From Prorocentrum cordatum (Eukaryota > Sar > Dinophyceae > Prorocentrales > Prorocentraceae): a stretch of DNA of 22,129 nt. The position numbers and the translations under genes are program-made. Within the stretch, counting starts at the first letter, position 1; each line of letters starts with the position of its first letter. The notes under the pieces are model-generated. The model was given only the letters and a program-made list of their open reading frames with translations, was not told the origin of the DNA and ran no database searches. Of the stretch, positions 7,901 through 17,500 are shown piece by piece. Where the stretch lies: assembly GCA_963575745.1 (NCBI GenBank), contig CAUYUJ010015721.1:294219-316347 (forward strand), written 5' to 3'.

Positions 7901-10044
7901 CGGACGTACGCGGGCGGGCCCCTCTGCAGGATGTCCCAGGGCGGCAGGTTGTAGACGAGGAGGCGATGGGCCACGCGAACGCGACTGAGCATGACGTACA
8001 GGTGCAGCCACCAATCGTCCTTGTCCATCCTCAGGAGCTTTTGGAGCTCCATGGTGGCCGCATCCATGCCCATGCCCTGCGCGGTCTGCACGGTACGAAC
8101 CCGCTCTGGCATCAATGGGAACTGGTACCTCGTAACCCTAACCTTCTGCGGTTTTCGCTCGTGCAACTCGTCATCGTAGTGCGCAATCCACTCCCAGGTC
8201 GCCCTGTGCGGCGCGATCATCACGACCCCCTCCCCGAGCCCCACGTCCTCCTTGAAGTCATCGAACTTGACGAAGACGCAGCGAGGTAACCTGTTGCACC
8301 GATAATAACCGAGCCGGTGCGCTTCATGACCCTTATTGTGCCGCCAATCCTCCTCCTTCGGCCCGAACTCAAGCGGGTGGAACTTGACACCCACGACTGT
8401 CCCCGCGGCGTCCTGCACGACCTGGTACTTCGCCGACATCTTCACGCTCAACCGGACGCGCATGCCGATGTACAGCGGGCACATGCCAATCAGGTGACCA
8501 GTGTGGTTCACGTTCGGCACCTGCAGCATGTTTTTGTAATCCTCCTCTCTGCGTCGCTGCGGAGGCACGTCCACGGCCTGCACGTACAGCAACATCTGCC
8601 CCGCCTCCCTGGCCTCTCGCACGGCGCGATACTGCATCTGCCTGTGCACGGCCTCCCAGGCGATGCCCATCTCGAACCCGTTTTTGATTGCGGGTTGTTC
8701 CAGCCGCGGGTCGCCCCGCCCCGGTTTGACCACCCAGCTCTTCACCATCCGCCTCTGCTCGGGCGTGAACGCGCGCCCTGCCCGCATGGTCTTCAAGAAC
8801 CCCGGCATGAAAGGGCAGGGCTTGTTCTTATTTAGACGGTCCTTGAACCGGTGCGTCTCGTACAGGAACATGGCGTGGGTGACACCGTCCAAGAAAATTG
8901 ACTGCCCATTGCGGACGTGTACGGCCGCCTCGGCTGACTCGCGCAGCAGCAAGGAAGACCGCCTGCCCCTCCCCATCACCGGACCCAGTTGATAGAAATC
9001 TCCCAGGAACATGACAATCGGGACCTTCCCGAACATCTGACCGCGCGCCATGTACAGGTCCGCATCGGAACCATGGACCGCCTTCCTGGCCTTGCACATG
9101 CGGATCGACGCCGCGCCGAGAAGCGCGGGCGGCACCATGGACACCTCCTCCACGATGACGGCCTGGACGTCGTCCATGCGCAATTTGAAATCATCGGAAA
9201 CCTTCTGCCCGTAGAGCCTGCCGTACGTCAAGGACTGCTGGGCGCTGAGCCCGAACGCGCTGTGGATCGTCTCGCCACCGATGACACGCGCGGCGCTGTT
9301 GGACGAGGCCACGGCGAGGTCCGATCCCTGCCCGAGCACCTCCCTGAACAGACGTCGCAGCAGAGACACCACCTCGGTCTTTCCCGTCCCGCCCTCTCCG
9401 TGCAGCAGCAGAGCCATCTGCTCCACCGGCTTTGGGCTTTCTCCTTCATCGACCTTTCTTTTGTAATCCACGATGGCCTCCACCTGGCCCACGACCAGGG
9501 CGACCACGGCCTTCTGCTCCTTATTGAAAACCACTTTGCCTCCCTCTTCCTCCGGCCTTCTCGCCCACTCGTCAAACAGATCCTCCGCGACGTCGCGCGC
9601 CCGCGGCGGCCGCCTCTCGTCGCCGGCAACCGCTGGCGCCGGCGGCCGACCGGGCACGAGCACGGCAGGCGCCGACTGCGCGACGCCGCCACCCCCGTCG
9701 CCATCTCCACGCGAGTCCTCGACCCCCTTTTTCCGGTACCGGAACTTCTCCTTCTGCTGTGCTTTGGCCTCCTCGAACTCGTGAGTGTCGTCGACCTCGA
9801 GACCGCCGAAGCTGGTCTGCCCTGCAATACTCGGGCCGGCAGGCTGCGGCCTGTGGTCCCGCGCATACCCTTCCAAGAAAGAGTTCTTGTAGACCAGAGT
9901 CTGTGACGACCCACGAATCTGCTCCAGCTGGGCCACCGCGGGCACCTCCCTCTGGGGGACGCGAAAGGTCGGCGCCATGCGCTGCTCCAGCCACGCTGCG
10001 TCCTGCTCGTCGGGATCGTCCACCTCCCGAGCCAAACCGCCCAG
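4948..10044 (-). CDS. Helitron giant protein, segment 5: Pif1-type helicase, ubiquitin-specific protease, C-terminal Cys/His module
   Basis: The frame is bounded upstream by a TAG at 10045-10047 and ends at TAA 4948-4950. Numbered from a TTG at 10035: a superfamily 1 Pif1-like helicase (about 170-720) with GEGGTGKT (213-220), VEEVSM (295-300), GDFYQLGPV (345-353), THRF and YVMLSRV (Arg 685). A Pro/Ala/Gly linker follows, then a USP/C19 cysteine peptidase (about 950-1275) with catalytic Cys 962 in GHACFVNAV, His 1231 in SGHYVA and Asp 1247 in FDD. Next come a long low-complexity linker, an RC-AR-W Cys/His module (about 1455-1512), another linker, and a charged helical tail. Helicase and deubiquitinase share one uninterrupted frame, so the fusion does not depend on repairing any frameshift. 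Confidence 0.88.
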   Translation of the reverse strand: MGGLAREVDDPDEQDAAWLEQRMAPTFRVPQREVPAVAQLEQIRGSSQTLVYKNSFLEGYARDHRPQPAGPSIAGQTSFGGLEVDDTHEFEEAKAQQKEKFRYRKKGVEDSRGDGDGGGGVAQSAPAVLVPGRPPAPAVAGDERRPPRARDVAEDLFDEWARRPEEEGGKVVFNKEQKAVVALVVGQVEAIVDYKRKVDEGESPKPVEQMALLLHGEGGTGKTEVVSLLRRLFREVLGQGSDLAVASSNSAARVIGGETIHSAFGLSAQQSLTYGRLYGQKVSDDFKLRMDDVQAVIVEEVSMVPPALLGAASIRMCKARKAVHGSDADLYMARGQMFGKVPIVMFLGDFYQLGPVMGRGRRSSLLLRESAEAAVHVRNGQSIFLDGVTHAMFLYETHRFKDRLNKNKPCPFMPGFLKTMRAGRAFTPEQRRMVKSWVVKPGRGDPRLEQPAIKNGFEMGIAWEAVHRQMQYRAVREAREAGQMLLYVQAVDVPPQRRREEDYKNMLQVPNVNHTGHLIGMCPLYIGMRVRLSVKMSAKYQVVQDAAGTVVGVKFHPLEFGPKEEDWRHNKGHEAHRLGYYRCNRLPRCVFVKFDDFKEDVGLGEGVVMIAPHRATWEWIAHYDDELHERKPQKVRVTRYQFPLMPERVRTVQTAQGMGMDAATMELQKLLRMDKDDWWLHLYVMLSRVRVAHRLLVYNLPPWDILQRGPPAYVREGVRRFEEKMPQSFELAKQRAQEYGWDVGDGPTAPSGAAGAGAAAPRGEGVAPESSSAPAPPTVPLASPLGPPPAVGSSAGDGEQAGVDAAAGAVAADGVPAAASAVHAPLPSHALRPGQSQTVPPAYMAPAGEPAGRGRGRGRGGDATGGGDAASAPSTGSAASRGRGRAGGGRGAGRGAAVPRDLWEEMFRMAATVGDAAGPPVLRPLDQDLCMAAYGVSQEDVTRELQWHCGSGSAVGSRNFDGHACFVNAVAHVLLRLAPFRQLLDAHVREHREGNPASCAACALGAQAAALSVQGVSFDDDAPLAAAARAGLFHNAEFAIEQNQCDACEFFAAALGALTEAEWGICVAGGAHGQRSVLQQHVCGISFRQRRRCDACGAISDFGEIKTYLKVVPSVLLGPDNRGPCRLSDLIRRELKHVGEPGQGCPAHAHLSAAQREAAGVCRGIRVYTGNRWERSPPVLFVAVQRVINRADGSEWYDRRAVSFPRTLRPVDGECEYDFSGVVVHQGERATSGHYVACATVGVNEYAIFDDRTVTRKTWEQISRNHAVQIGAYVFAYVRRPGARAGGGGRAAAGSGGGAGGSAGAGPSGAPPAPPSAPLGHAGGRAAGSAEGGGSGGGGGAASSAPAAPPAPPSAPAGQEESGGEPPGKRRRAGGGDSSAGAAPSASGLPQPPSREVRKRGRSPPAPGAAGDAGDDARTGAGAASADQAPAGVEPGAGASLADPEEWRRFTPDAIDRTRCFARIWGKGMGAQCHRKPARGCDVFCNGHYGKEGESGWHGRVDGPIPEVKLQEFRKEAAKKSSRAVSAPAAPDPGTLPEASAAAAASTGATQAGAGSAGGSGGVPAGWPAEGRSASVPASDGAAAGAPIGGGEGAGGASAASAASEPSSGGERGGRDRRASAREIAVAAAEKRARQEDPRERQQRLAIAEHNKRQELEGKFIGALRARQEHVPVDLGRWSDEKLRERWRRLGGGGDGVE
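5500..5673 (-). other. RC-AR-W Cys/His module, copy 2
   Basis: TRCFARIWGKGMGAQC, then GCDVFCNGH, WHGRVDGPIPEVKLQEF. Cys and His positions parallel copy 1. I recall similar HGRVDGPIP-type modules in dinoflagellate predicted proteins, but cannot check this here. Confidence 0.6.
6212..7190 (-). other. Ubiquitin-specific protease (USP, peptidase C19) domain fused to the helicase
   Basis: All hallmark boxes are present in the right order and spacing: the Cys box RNFDGHACFVNAV (Cys codon 7150-7152), the QQDA-like box NQCDACEFF (Asp codon 6907-6909), a CDACG zinc ribbon half with a later GCPAH in place of the second CxxC, PPVLFVAVQRV, and the His box ATSGHYVACA (His codon 6343-6345) followed by EYAIFDD and AYVFAYVR. 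The length of about 325 residues fits a USP core. The intact catalytic triad suggests an active deubiquitinase. Its substrate is unknown. Confidence 0.88.
7880..9530 (-). other. Pif1-family helicase domain of the Helitron protein
   Basis: Walker A GEGGTGKTE (codons ending near 9378), Walker B-like VIVEEVSMV (about 9136-9160; first acidic residue Glu instead of Asp), motif III FLGDFYQLGPV (about 8970-9005) and motif VI LYVMLSRVRVAHRLLVYNLP (about 7945-8005) appear in order. The domain would unwind DNA 5'-to-3' during rolling-circle transposition, by analogy with the family. Confidence 0.92.
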
Positions 10045-11940
10045 CTAGCGCCGCGCCGCCCGCGCCCGCGCCCTCCTCCTCGTCCGCCTCCCCGGCAGGC
10101 CGATTCTCAGCTGCCTGCTCTTCCGCCTTCAGGAAGTCCTTGGCGTCCGGTCTGAACTTCCCTCGCGGCCGCCCACGCGCCTCTGCCTCCACGTCGAGGT
10201 TCGTCGCGACCTGGACCGTCCAGTGCGCCATGAACTCGGCGGCGCTGGGGCGCGAGTCGAAGTAGCCCGGGCGCTCGTCCGGGCCTCTGTCCAGGTCGAT
10301 GTCCTCGATCGTGAACCACTTCCCAGCTCTCCGCTCGCACTCCCCGTACTGCCTGGACAACGCCACCTGCTGCGCCCACCACTTCTGCCACGGAGGCTCG
10401 TGTTTCCCCTTGTCGGGCCCCTCCTCCGCCTCGACACCGGCCCTGTAGGGCGCCCAAGCCGCAGCCCCCTTCTCGGCCGGTGTCAACGGACGGAACAATA
10501 CAGATTTGAACAGCGCGTTCACCTCTGCGTCCTTCTCCTTCGAGGGCATCGTGAAGCCGAAGAACTTGGGGACCCTGAACGGCGCCCCGACGCGGAGCTT
10601 CTGCACTCGGGACAGGGCGGCTGGATGCGTGTCCGCGAACCGGTACGTCTCGAAGTCCCCAGCGTCGAAGTGGAGCGGATTGGCCTTCGCCGTGTACACG
10701 TACATGGCGTAATGGTACATGCCCATGGACTTCAGGGGCTCCCTGTCGCCGCGATGTAGCCAGTTCGTCCTCATGTCGTGCTCGGGCGCTGCCCGGAATG
10801 CGACAGCTTGCTGCTGCTCCTGCTCCTGTTCTCCCACCGCCGCACTGGCAGCCGCGCCCTCCCCGGCAGCGCCGTCGACGACCTCGGGGCGCAGCGTTGC
10901 GCGCCCATCGTCCAATGCATCCATGAGACCGCCCCCCCCATCGCCGTCGGCGTCTTCCTCTCCTCCCGCGCACGGCAGGTCCACCTCGATGTGGTCAGCG
11001 TGCGGGTTGGTCCAGAAGTCGCCCTTGCCCCTCCGAACGGCGTCGCTGGCCTGGTACGCCAGCGCCACGATCCCCTTGCAGAACAGAGTCCAGGTGTCAT
11101 GGGACATGTAGCACTCGTGGCCGTACTGCATCTGAAACATCATCTCGGGGAGCTTCTTCAGGAGCGCCCGGTGCGAGCTGGTCGTGAGCTTGATGACAGT
11201 TCGCCTGGCAGAGTCGAGCACTCCGCCCCACCCGGTGCGACGCGCGGCAGCAGCCGCCCGGGCCCCGTCGAGGTCCTCCTCGTCCTCCGCCGCCTCCTCC
11301 GCCTCCTTCTCCGCCCTCTGCTGGAGCCGGAGGAACTCCAATCCGGTGCTCTGCGCTTGCAGCACTCCGAGGTTGCCCGCAATCGGCCCCGCCTTGGTCG
11401 TGTAATCCGTCTGATAATGCGCCATATTGATGGCGTCCATGAACATAGCCTCCAGCGAGTGCAACACGTGCTCCCGCAGGCTGCCGGACGGAGAACTGCC
11501 GCCAGCGCTGGCAGATGAAGCGGCGGCGGCGGCGGCGGCAGGCGACGGAGGCGCGCTCGATGCAGAGCTGCCGGGAACCGCGCTCGATGCAGGGCTGCCA
11601 GGCGCCGGCGCCTCTGGGTCGGGGTCGACGGCCCGTTCTGAAAGCTCCCGCAGCTCCCGCTGGTCGCGGTAATAGCCGAGGCCCTGCCCCCCCTTCTTGA
11701 ACACGAAACCGGGCCGCTGCCCGCCGTAAGAGGAAGCCGCGGAGAATTCCACGGTGTCGTCGACCTGTGGCTCTAGCTCGAAAGCTTCTTCTGCGCGACA
11801 TCGCCTCGGCGACGGCGGAGGCGGCACACCCTCGTCGGACGCCTCATCCGCCACCTCGCACGGCTCTTCGTCATCCCCACCCATGTCCCAGAACTCCTCG
11901 CCCGCGTCGGGATCGCCATCGTGGTCGGCGCTCCGCCGCG
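10034..11940 (-). CDS. Helitron giant protein, segment 4: catalytic tyrosines and Rep-helicase linker
   Basis: After an acidic start (DPDAGEEFWDMGGDDEEP) the frame contains MAHYQTDYTTKAGPI, an exact Y-x3-Y-x2-K catalytic box of Helitron Rep, with tyrosine codons at 11414-11416 and 11402-11404. NWLHRGDREPLKSMGMYHYA (about 10770-10710) and the following FADTHPAALSRVQK, FRVPKFFGFTMP and LFKSVLFRPL match the conserved linker between Rep and helicase in Helitrons. The frame stays formally open to 9572, but from about 10034 the real coding passes to another frame. An imperfect 27-bp tandem duplication lies at about 11554-11607 in an Ala/Ser/Pro linker, and a (CGG)n run at about 11520-11538. Confidence 0.83.
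11402..11416 (-). other. Rep catalytic tyrosine pair (YQTDY)
   Basis: YQTDYTTK fits the Helitron Y-x3-Y-x2-K pattern. Both tyrosines are present, as expected for a two-tyrosine rolling-circle transposase. Confidence 0.88.
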
Positions 11941-13476
11941 CAGGAGCCCGGGCAAGCGGCGCCCCACGGGCAGCCGGACACCTTCCCCCGCGACGGGGCG
12001 CGCTGACCCCCCGTCCGCCCCGCCCCCGCCCTGCGTCGCGGCCGCAGCCTCTGAGCCCGTCGCCCCTGTGCCTTGCCCGGTGCCCTCGTCGCAATCGGTG
12101 GCGCCACGCTCGGCACCATCCAGCGCCTCAACCACCGCGTCGCCGACACCCTCGACGAACGCGCCGAGCTCCGGAGGCGGCGGCGCGACCTGGTCGCCGT
12201 CGGCCGCGGGCGCGCCCCCGCCGCAGTCGTCGCCAGGCACGAGCACCACGCGGTCCAGACACTGGACGTCCAGGTTGCTCCGCAGACACACCTGGCCGAC
12301 AGGGTTCGTGCTCCCGTGGTACGGGTGGTACCGCACCACGTCGACGCGCCCTGCTTTGCCGTACCGGTTGCTGCGGTGCGGCCACGGGCCGTACCCATCC
12401 ACTGGTACGTCGTCCAGGACCAGGCGCTCGCCCGGCGGATTCGGCTGGCCCTCCTGTGGCGGGCCGTACTCGATCCGCGCTCCGTCGGGCAACACCAGAT
12501 CCTTACCTTTGCGCAGGCGCCGATACACGAAGGACGGGGCCGGGCGCTTCCTCGCAGGGTGGCTGTAGACCGCGGACTCGTACTCGTGGTAGAAGCCGAG
12601 CCGACACACCTTGCAATGCTGAGGCACGTCGTCCTTCAGCAGCTTCCAGCACGTGGGCCCGCACCTGCGCAGGTGGCTCCGGATGATGCACTTGCGCGCG
12701 TCCCGCGCGAAGCAGCGCGCCCAGGTGCCCGCCTCCTCATCGGGGCGCTCCAAACAGTGCATGGCAGCGGTGCCGTCCTCGCGCACGCGGTACGGAGGCT
12801 TGCGGCGGTACTGCGGCTGCAGCGTCACGTGCGCACCCGTGAGAGGCTTGCCGTATATCTCAGGGTACTGGACCCCCCGCTCGTGGGGATCGGGCTCTGG
12901 GTCTGCCAGCGGTGCGAATGGCCGCTGCCGGAGCGGGCCCTCTGGTCGGGGCTGCTCCTGCAGCATCGCCCGCTCCTCGTCCAGATTGACATTCTTCATG
13001 GCCGCCACCTGCTGCCGCAGCGCTTCCGTAGTCATACCGCCCCTGCGGGCCGGAACGCCCTCCCTACGCCCGGCGTCATAGGCCTGCTTGCAAATCTTCT
13101 CGAGCTTACGACGGGAGGCGCCCGCCACGGTATTGTCAGACAAGGCGAGGTCGTCCTTCTCCAGCTTCCCGTCCACGTACGCGCGCGCTCGAGCCTTCGC
13201 GTCAAGCGGAAGCGGCGGCAGCCGATCCGCCCCGACCATGCCCAGCTGCCGGCCCACCTCCTCGGCCGCGTCGAACTGCACGCTACCGACCTTGGCGAGC
13301 ACACTGTCCCTCCACTTCCTCAGGCGCTCCTCCAGGCCGGCGACTTCCCCGGCGCGCAGCCTCGCGAGGAACGCGCCAGTCATCGGGTGCAGGAGCCACA
13401 GGTGGACGTGCGGATGGATTCCGCCGCGCCCCTGCGACTCCACCGGGCCGAAGTACGCGCGAACGAGCCCGAACGC
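11930..13476 (-). CDS. Helitron giant protein, segment 3: HUH nuclease motif and zinc knuckle of Rep
   Basis: The frame opens with FGLVRAYFGPVESQGRGG followed by HPHVHLW; the two histidines at 13408-13410 and 13402-13404 form the HUH metal site that nicks DNA in rolling-circle transposition. Downstream, CGPTC and HCKVCRLGFYHEYES (about 12660-12580) match the Cys-rich knuckle of Helitron Rep. RSNLDVQCLDRVVLV (about 12285-12240) matches the conserved N-D-Q segment before the catalytic tyrosines. A Gly/Ala-rich tail leads to the third frame change near 11930; the frame itself stops at 11773-11775. Canonical Helitrons have the tyrosines shortly after the N-D-Q segment; here about 280 residues of acidic/low-complexity sequence intervene. 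Confidence 0.85.
13400..13416 (-). other. Rep HUH endonuclease motif (HPHVH)
   Basis: IHPHVHLW gives the His-hydrophobic-His metal site. It is preceded by YFGPVESQGRGG, the usual lead-in of Helitron Rep motif 2. It lies about 60 bases downstream of the second frame break. Confidence 0.9.
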
Positions 13477-14562
13477 ACCACGCCATCGGAGACGCCATCG
13501 GAGACGCCCGTGGCCCCGCGCTGCTCCTTGACGCCGACAACATGCTCCAGGAACAATTCCAGCATGAGGTTCGTCACCATGGCCTGCGACACAGGGTCGG
13601 CCGCCACCCGCCGCAGCATGTCCCGCAGCGCGGGCATCTCGGGCTCGGTCTCCTCCAGCAGCCGCCAGCGCTGCACGTCGGCGCCCTCGTACATGAAGGA
13701 CACCATCAGGTTCCGCGTGTCCGCAATGTTCGGCGTCGTGAACACCAGGGACGGCCCGAAGAGGCGGGTGTAGCTGGCACTGATGTGTCGCAGCGTGGTC
13801 CGGTGCGCGTCGGAGCCGACGACGTGCGCGTTGCTGAGGAGCATGCTGCGCAGCGCGCTCTTCACGTTCTGGGGCACGGCCGGGCTGCTCAGCGCGTCCT
13901 TCAGGCCGGCTTCCCTGCCGAGCACGGCCACAGCGTGCGTCAGCTCCTCGGGCGTCAGAGCCGCAAGGTCCGCGATGCTTTCCCCCAGACGCTGCGTGCG
14001 CACGAAATACCTGGCCGACTTAATGATGGCCTTTCTGCGCCAGAGGCAATACTGGGCCGTGAGCAGATCCGCGTGGCGACGCCACCGAGGAACGGGCGAC
14101 TCAGACGAGGCGGGCGCCTGCGCAGAGTCGGGCGCCGGGCCATCGTCGGGGACCTCATACTCGAGCTCCTCGCGAGCCATGAGGCACCGGCACCACTCGT
14201 CGTACGTCAACTTCGCCTCCCTCTCAAGTCCGAAGACGCCGTCCCCGCACGGAAACGCAATGGGGTCGAAGGCACTCCAGAAACCTGGGGAGAACATGCT
14301 GACGGGCTCGGTGCCAGAGGGCACGACGACCCGCACCCTGCGCCTCGCCTCCCCGCCCTCAACGCCAGCGGCGTCGACGCCGCCCGCCGGCGCGCCGCCG
14401 CCGCCACCGCCGCCGCCACCGCCGCCTGCTGCCGCGCGCGACGCGGCAACTCCTGGAGGAGGACGCGTGGCCTGAATCCTCTGTTGCGTCTTCTCCAGCT
14501 GCTTCGTCAATGCCTCGATCCTGCCGGAGGAGAGCGCCTTCAAAGCCCCGTGGATCTTTTCC
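13472..14562 (-). CDS. Helitron giant protein, segment 2: N-terminal part of the Rep (Helitron_like_N) domain
   Basis: This frame (open from 14702, stop at 13380-13382) continues the coiled-coil as KIHGALKALSSGRIEALTKQ, then a poly-Gly linker (about 14395-14430). FSPGFWSAFDPIAFPCGDG (about 14300-14250) matches the FP-LFP-G-G opening of Helitron Rep proteins. A long helical region follows, then FGPSLVFTTPNIADTRN (about 13768-13713), the Rep motif 1 area, and DMLRRVAADPVSQAMVTNLM, which resembles the segment before the HUH motif. It ends in GVSDGVSDGVV, a 12-bp tandem duplication at about 13481-13505, just before the frame break. No believable start codon exists at its head, so it is a continuation, not a separate gene. 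Confidence 0.8.
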
Positions 14563-17500
14563 CTTCTTCCGCCAGGCGCGCCTCGAGATCTTTGTCCTGG
14601 AAATTCTCCAGGCCCTTCACCTGCCGCACTTCCGCCTCCGACTTCTCCTTCTGCAGCGCGAGCTTCTCCGCCTTCTGAAGGCTCAGGTGCACAGTCTGCC
14701 ACTGCCGGTCCAGATCCGCCACCATGTCAGCATCCGCGACGGCGGCGCAGTACTCGCCCTGTTCGATACCCTCGCCGTCCACCCCCTCGTCCGCGTCGCC
14801 CTCGTCGCCCTCGGAGTCGTCCCCGCCAGCGCCAGCGGCGTCCTCACCGCCGAGGCTCTCGACTCCACGACCACCGCCGTCGGTCGCCGCGCCCGCGCCG
14901 CCCTCCGCGCTGGCGACGCCCCCCGTCGCACGCTCTCGCGGGGCCGGCCCAGCGCCCGGCTCGACGGCGTCGGCAGGGCCCTGCTGACGAGCATCGCCGC
15001 CCTGACCCCCCACGGCCACGCACGCCGCGAGACAGCGCGGCAGGCCCAGCAGCGACGCGCCGTCGCCGTCGGCGTCGCCTGCGGCGTCAGCAAACTCCTG
15101 CTCGGCCTCATCGTCCCACCGCACCGCAGAGTACTGCTCGTTCGTGTCGCGAAGGTACTCGTAAGCGCGCTTGAAATCATCGATGGACACGCCGAGCTCG
15201 TCGAACCGCGCTTTCTGCAGACTGCTCGGGTCGGACCCCGCGAAGACAATCTGAACGGACTCGACGAGGTCGGTCTCCCGCGGCGGCAGCGACAGGACCT
15301 GCCGACCGCCGTCCGCCTGCGGGAACGCCACGAAATTCCCCACAAACGCCTGGATCCTCTGATCGACTGGAGTCCACATGCCCGAATCGGTCTTGCAATG
15401 GAACCGCCGCACGATGCCCCGCGCGATGGGCAGCAGAAGCTTCGCGCCCAGCGTGAGATTCCGCAGCCGCGGTGGCAACCGACCGATCCAGAGATCGTTG
15501 GCCAGCGCAAACGTCGGCATCGTGGGCAACCTCTTCGACAGCGCGCCGCGACACCCTGTGCATACGGGCACCTTCTGCATCGCGTCGGCCACGAGCACCC
15601 CGTCTGACTCCCGCTTCTCAATCTTGAAGCACTTCTTGTGCAAGAGCCACAGCTTGCCGTCGGGCCCCGGGTCGCGCACTGCGGACGCCTCCAGCTCCCT
15701 GAGCGGGATGCCGCACTCACCCTGGTCCCGCACGACGTGCCACCGCGCATGGTACCGTGCGGGGTCCAGCAGCGCTTGGGCGCGCTGCCGCTGCGTCATG
15801 CGCATGGCCCGCGCCTGCGCGCCGGCGCTCTCCGTTGCCTCCTCCTCCTCCTCCGCATCCGCAGCCTTCTTCAACTCGGCGCGCGCGGGCCGCTGCGGCT
15901 CGTCGTCGCACAGCAGCGAAGGCTCCGGAGCGTCGTCCGGCTGCCGCCAGAAGTGGACGCGGTGCAGCTCGTCCGCCCAGTGCAGGCGGGCGCAGACGCA
16001 GCAGGCGATCCTCGCGCGCACGGCGCGGCGACTCTGCCCGGGCGCGGCGTCCGCGGCGTCCAGCTCTGCCGGGGCAGCACCCAGCGCGTCGATGTCCACG
16101 GGCGACATGTCCACGCCCCCCGGCGGCACCTCCCCGTCCGCGGCAGGCGGCTTCCACCAGTTGCGCGGGACGTCCTGCGCGGCGGCGCCCCCCTCCCCCG
16201 AGTCGACGGGCGCCGTGCAGGCCGGCCAGTCGTCAGACCCGGTGACGAGGTGCTCAGAGAACGCCTCCACGCACTGCCGCCACTCCTGGGGCCTCACGGG
16301 CCGCAGGCCGTCAAGCTGCTCCGCCAGGTAGAACAGGCGCTTCCTGTACTCTGGCCACCCGTGGTGGGCGCTTTGCACGTGCTGCATGAAGCAGGCATGC
16401 GTGGCGAAGTTCTGGTCGCAGAGCCGGCACGGGAAGGGCGGGAGAGCCTCCGGGACGTCTTTGAAGTCCCGCAGAGGGCGTTTGCGCTCTTCCTCGGGCA
16501 AGTGCACATACTTGGGCTGGAGCACGGGCACGCGCGCCCTGCGAGCGGCGGCGATTGCCGGGGACGGCGCAGGCGGGGCGCCGTCGGCCTTCTTCTCGCG
16601 CAACCGCGCGTGCCGCACGGCCTCGTCATAGCGGCTCCCGCACTCGCGCGTCAGCGAGCTGTGTTGCTTGTCCGGGTCCCATATCCCGAAATGTCGCTGC
16701 TCGGCTTGCCTGTGCGCCGCACAGAACTCTCCCTGGTCCTTGCACGTTTTGCTGCACTGCCAGAGAACGCATCCGCCCTCGCACGGGCGCCAGACGCGCG
16801 CGAGGCACCTGCCCGCGACGCGCGGCTCGGGGGCCAGGAGCCAGGCCGGCAGAGTGCCTTCCTCGCTCACGTGGACGTCGTCCAGGGCCACGTTCACGTC
16901 CACGTCCCCTGCCTTCACAGTCTTCCCTCTGATACGGCGCTCCTCTTCCAGCTGCTGCAGCTCCATTCTCGTCGCCCGGCGCGTCTGCGGGCGCCTTCCC
17001 TCGGGGGCCGGCCGCTTCGGCCCGCCGCCGCGCAACCCGCCCCCGCCCCCGCCCGCGCCCCCGCCCGCGCCCCCGTCGCTGCCGCCGCCGCCCGCGCCAC
17101 CGTCGCCCGGCGGCTGCGGACCAGCAGAACCCGCCCCCGACGCTGACCCACCGCCCGCCCCGCTGCCCGACGAGGGCCCGCCGCCGCCGCCGCTGCCGCC
17201 GCCGCCCCCGGGAAGCTCGTCGCCGCCGCCCCCGTGCCCCGCCACCTCGTCCCCGTACCCCGCCAGCCGCAACCAATCGCTGCACTTCCGCTTCTCCCAC
17301 ACGCTGAAGACTTCCTTCGAATACGTCTTCGCCACCCCTGCGACCCTCTGCGCCAGTGACGCCTCCTCGAAATCCTCCCCGCGGGGCTGCCCGCGCCGAT
17401 CGGCGAACGCGTCTGGCCACGCACCGTTGTGGAGGCCACGGAACTCCTTCAGATTCCTCAAGACTTTCCCGTGCCTTTCTGCCGCCGCGGCGTCCTCCTC

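Noticed and set aside
9572-10034. Continuation of the segment 4 frame over the start of the helicase region
   Set aside because: The overlapping frame carries the conserved sequence leading into Walker A. This one turns into Arg/Gly-rich text after about 10034.
11773-14702. Segments 2 and 3 as independent genes
   Set aside because: They start without ATG in the middle of one Rep domain and each continues the conserved sequence of the frame before it.
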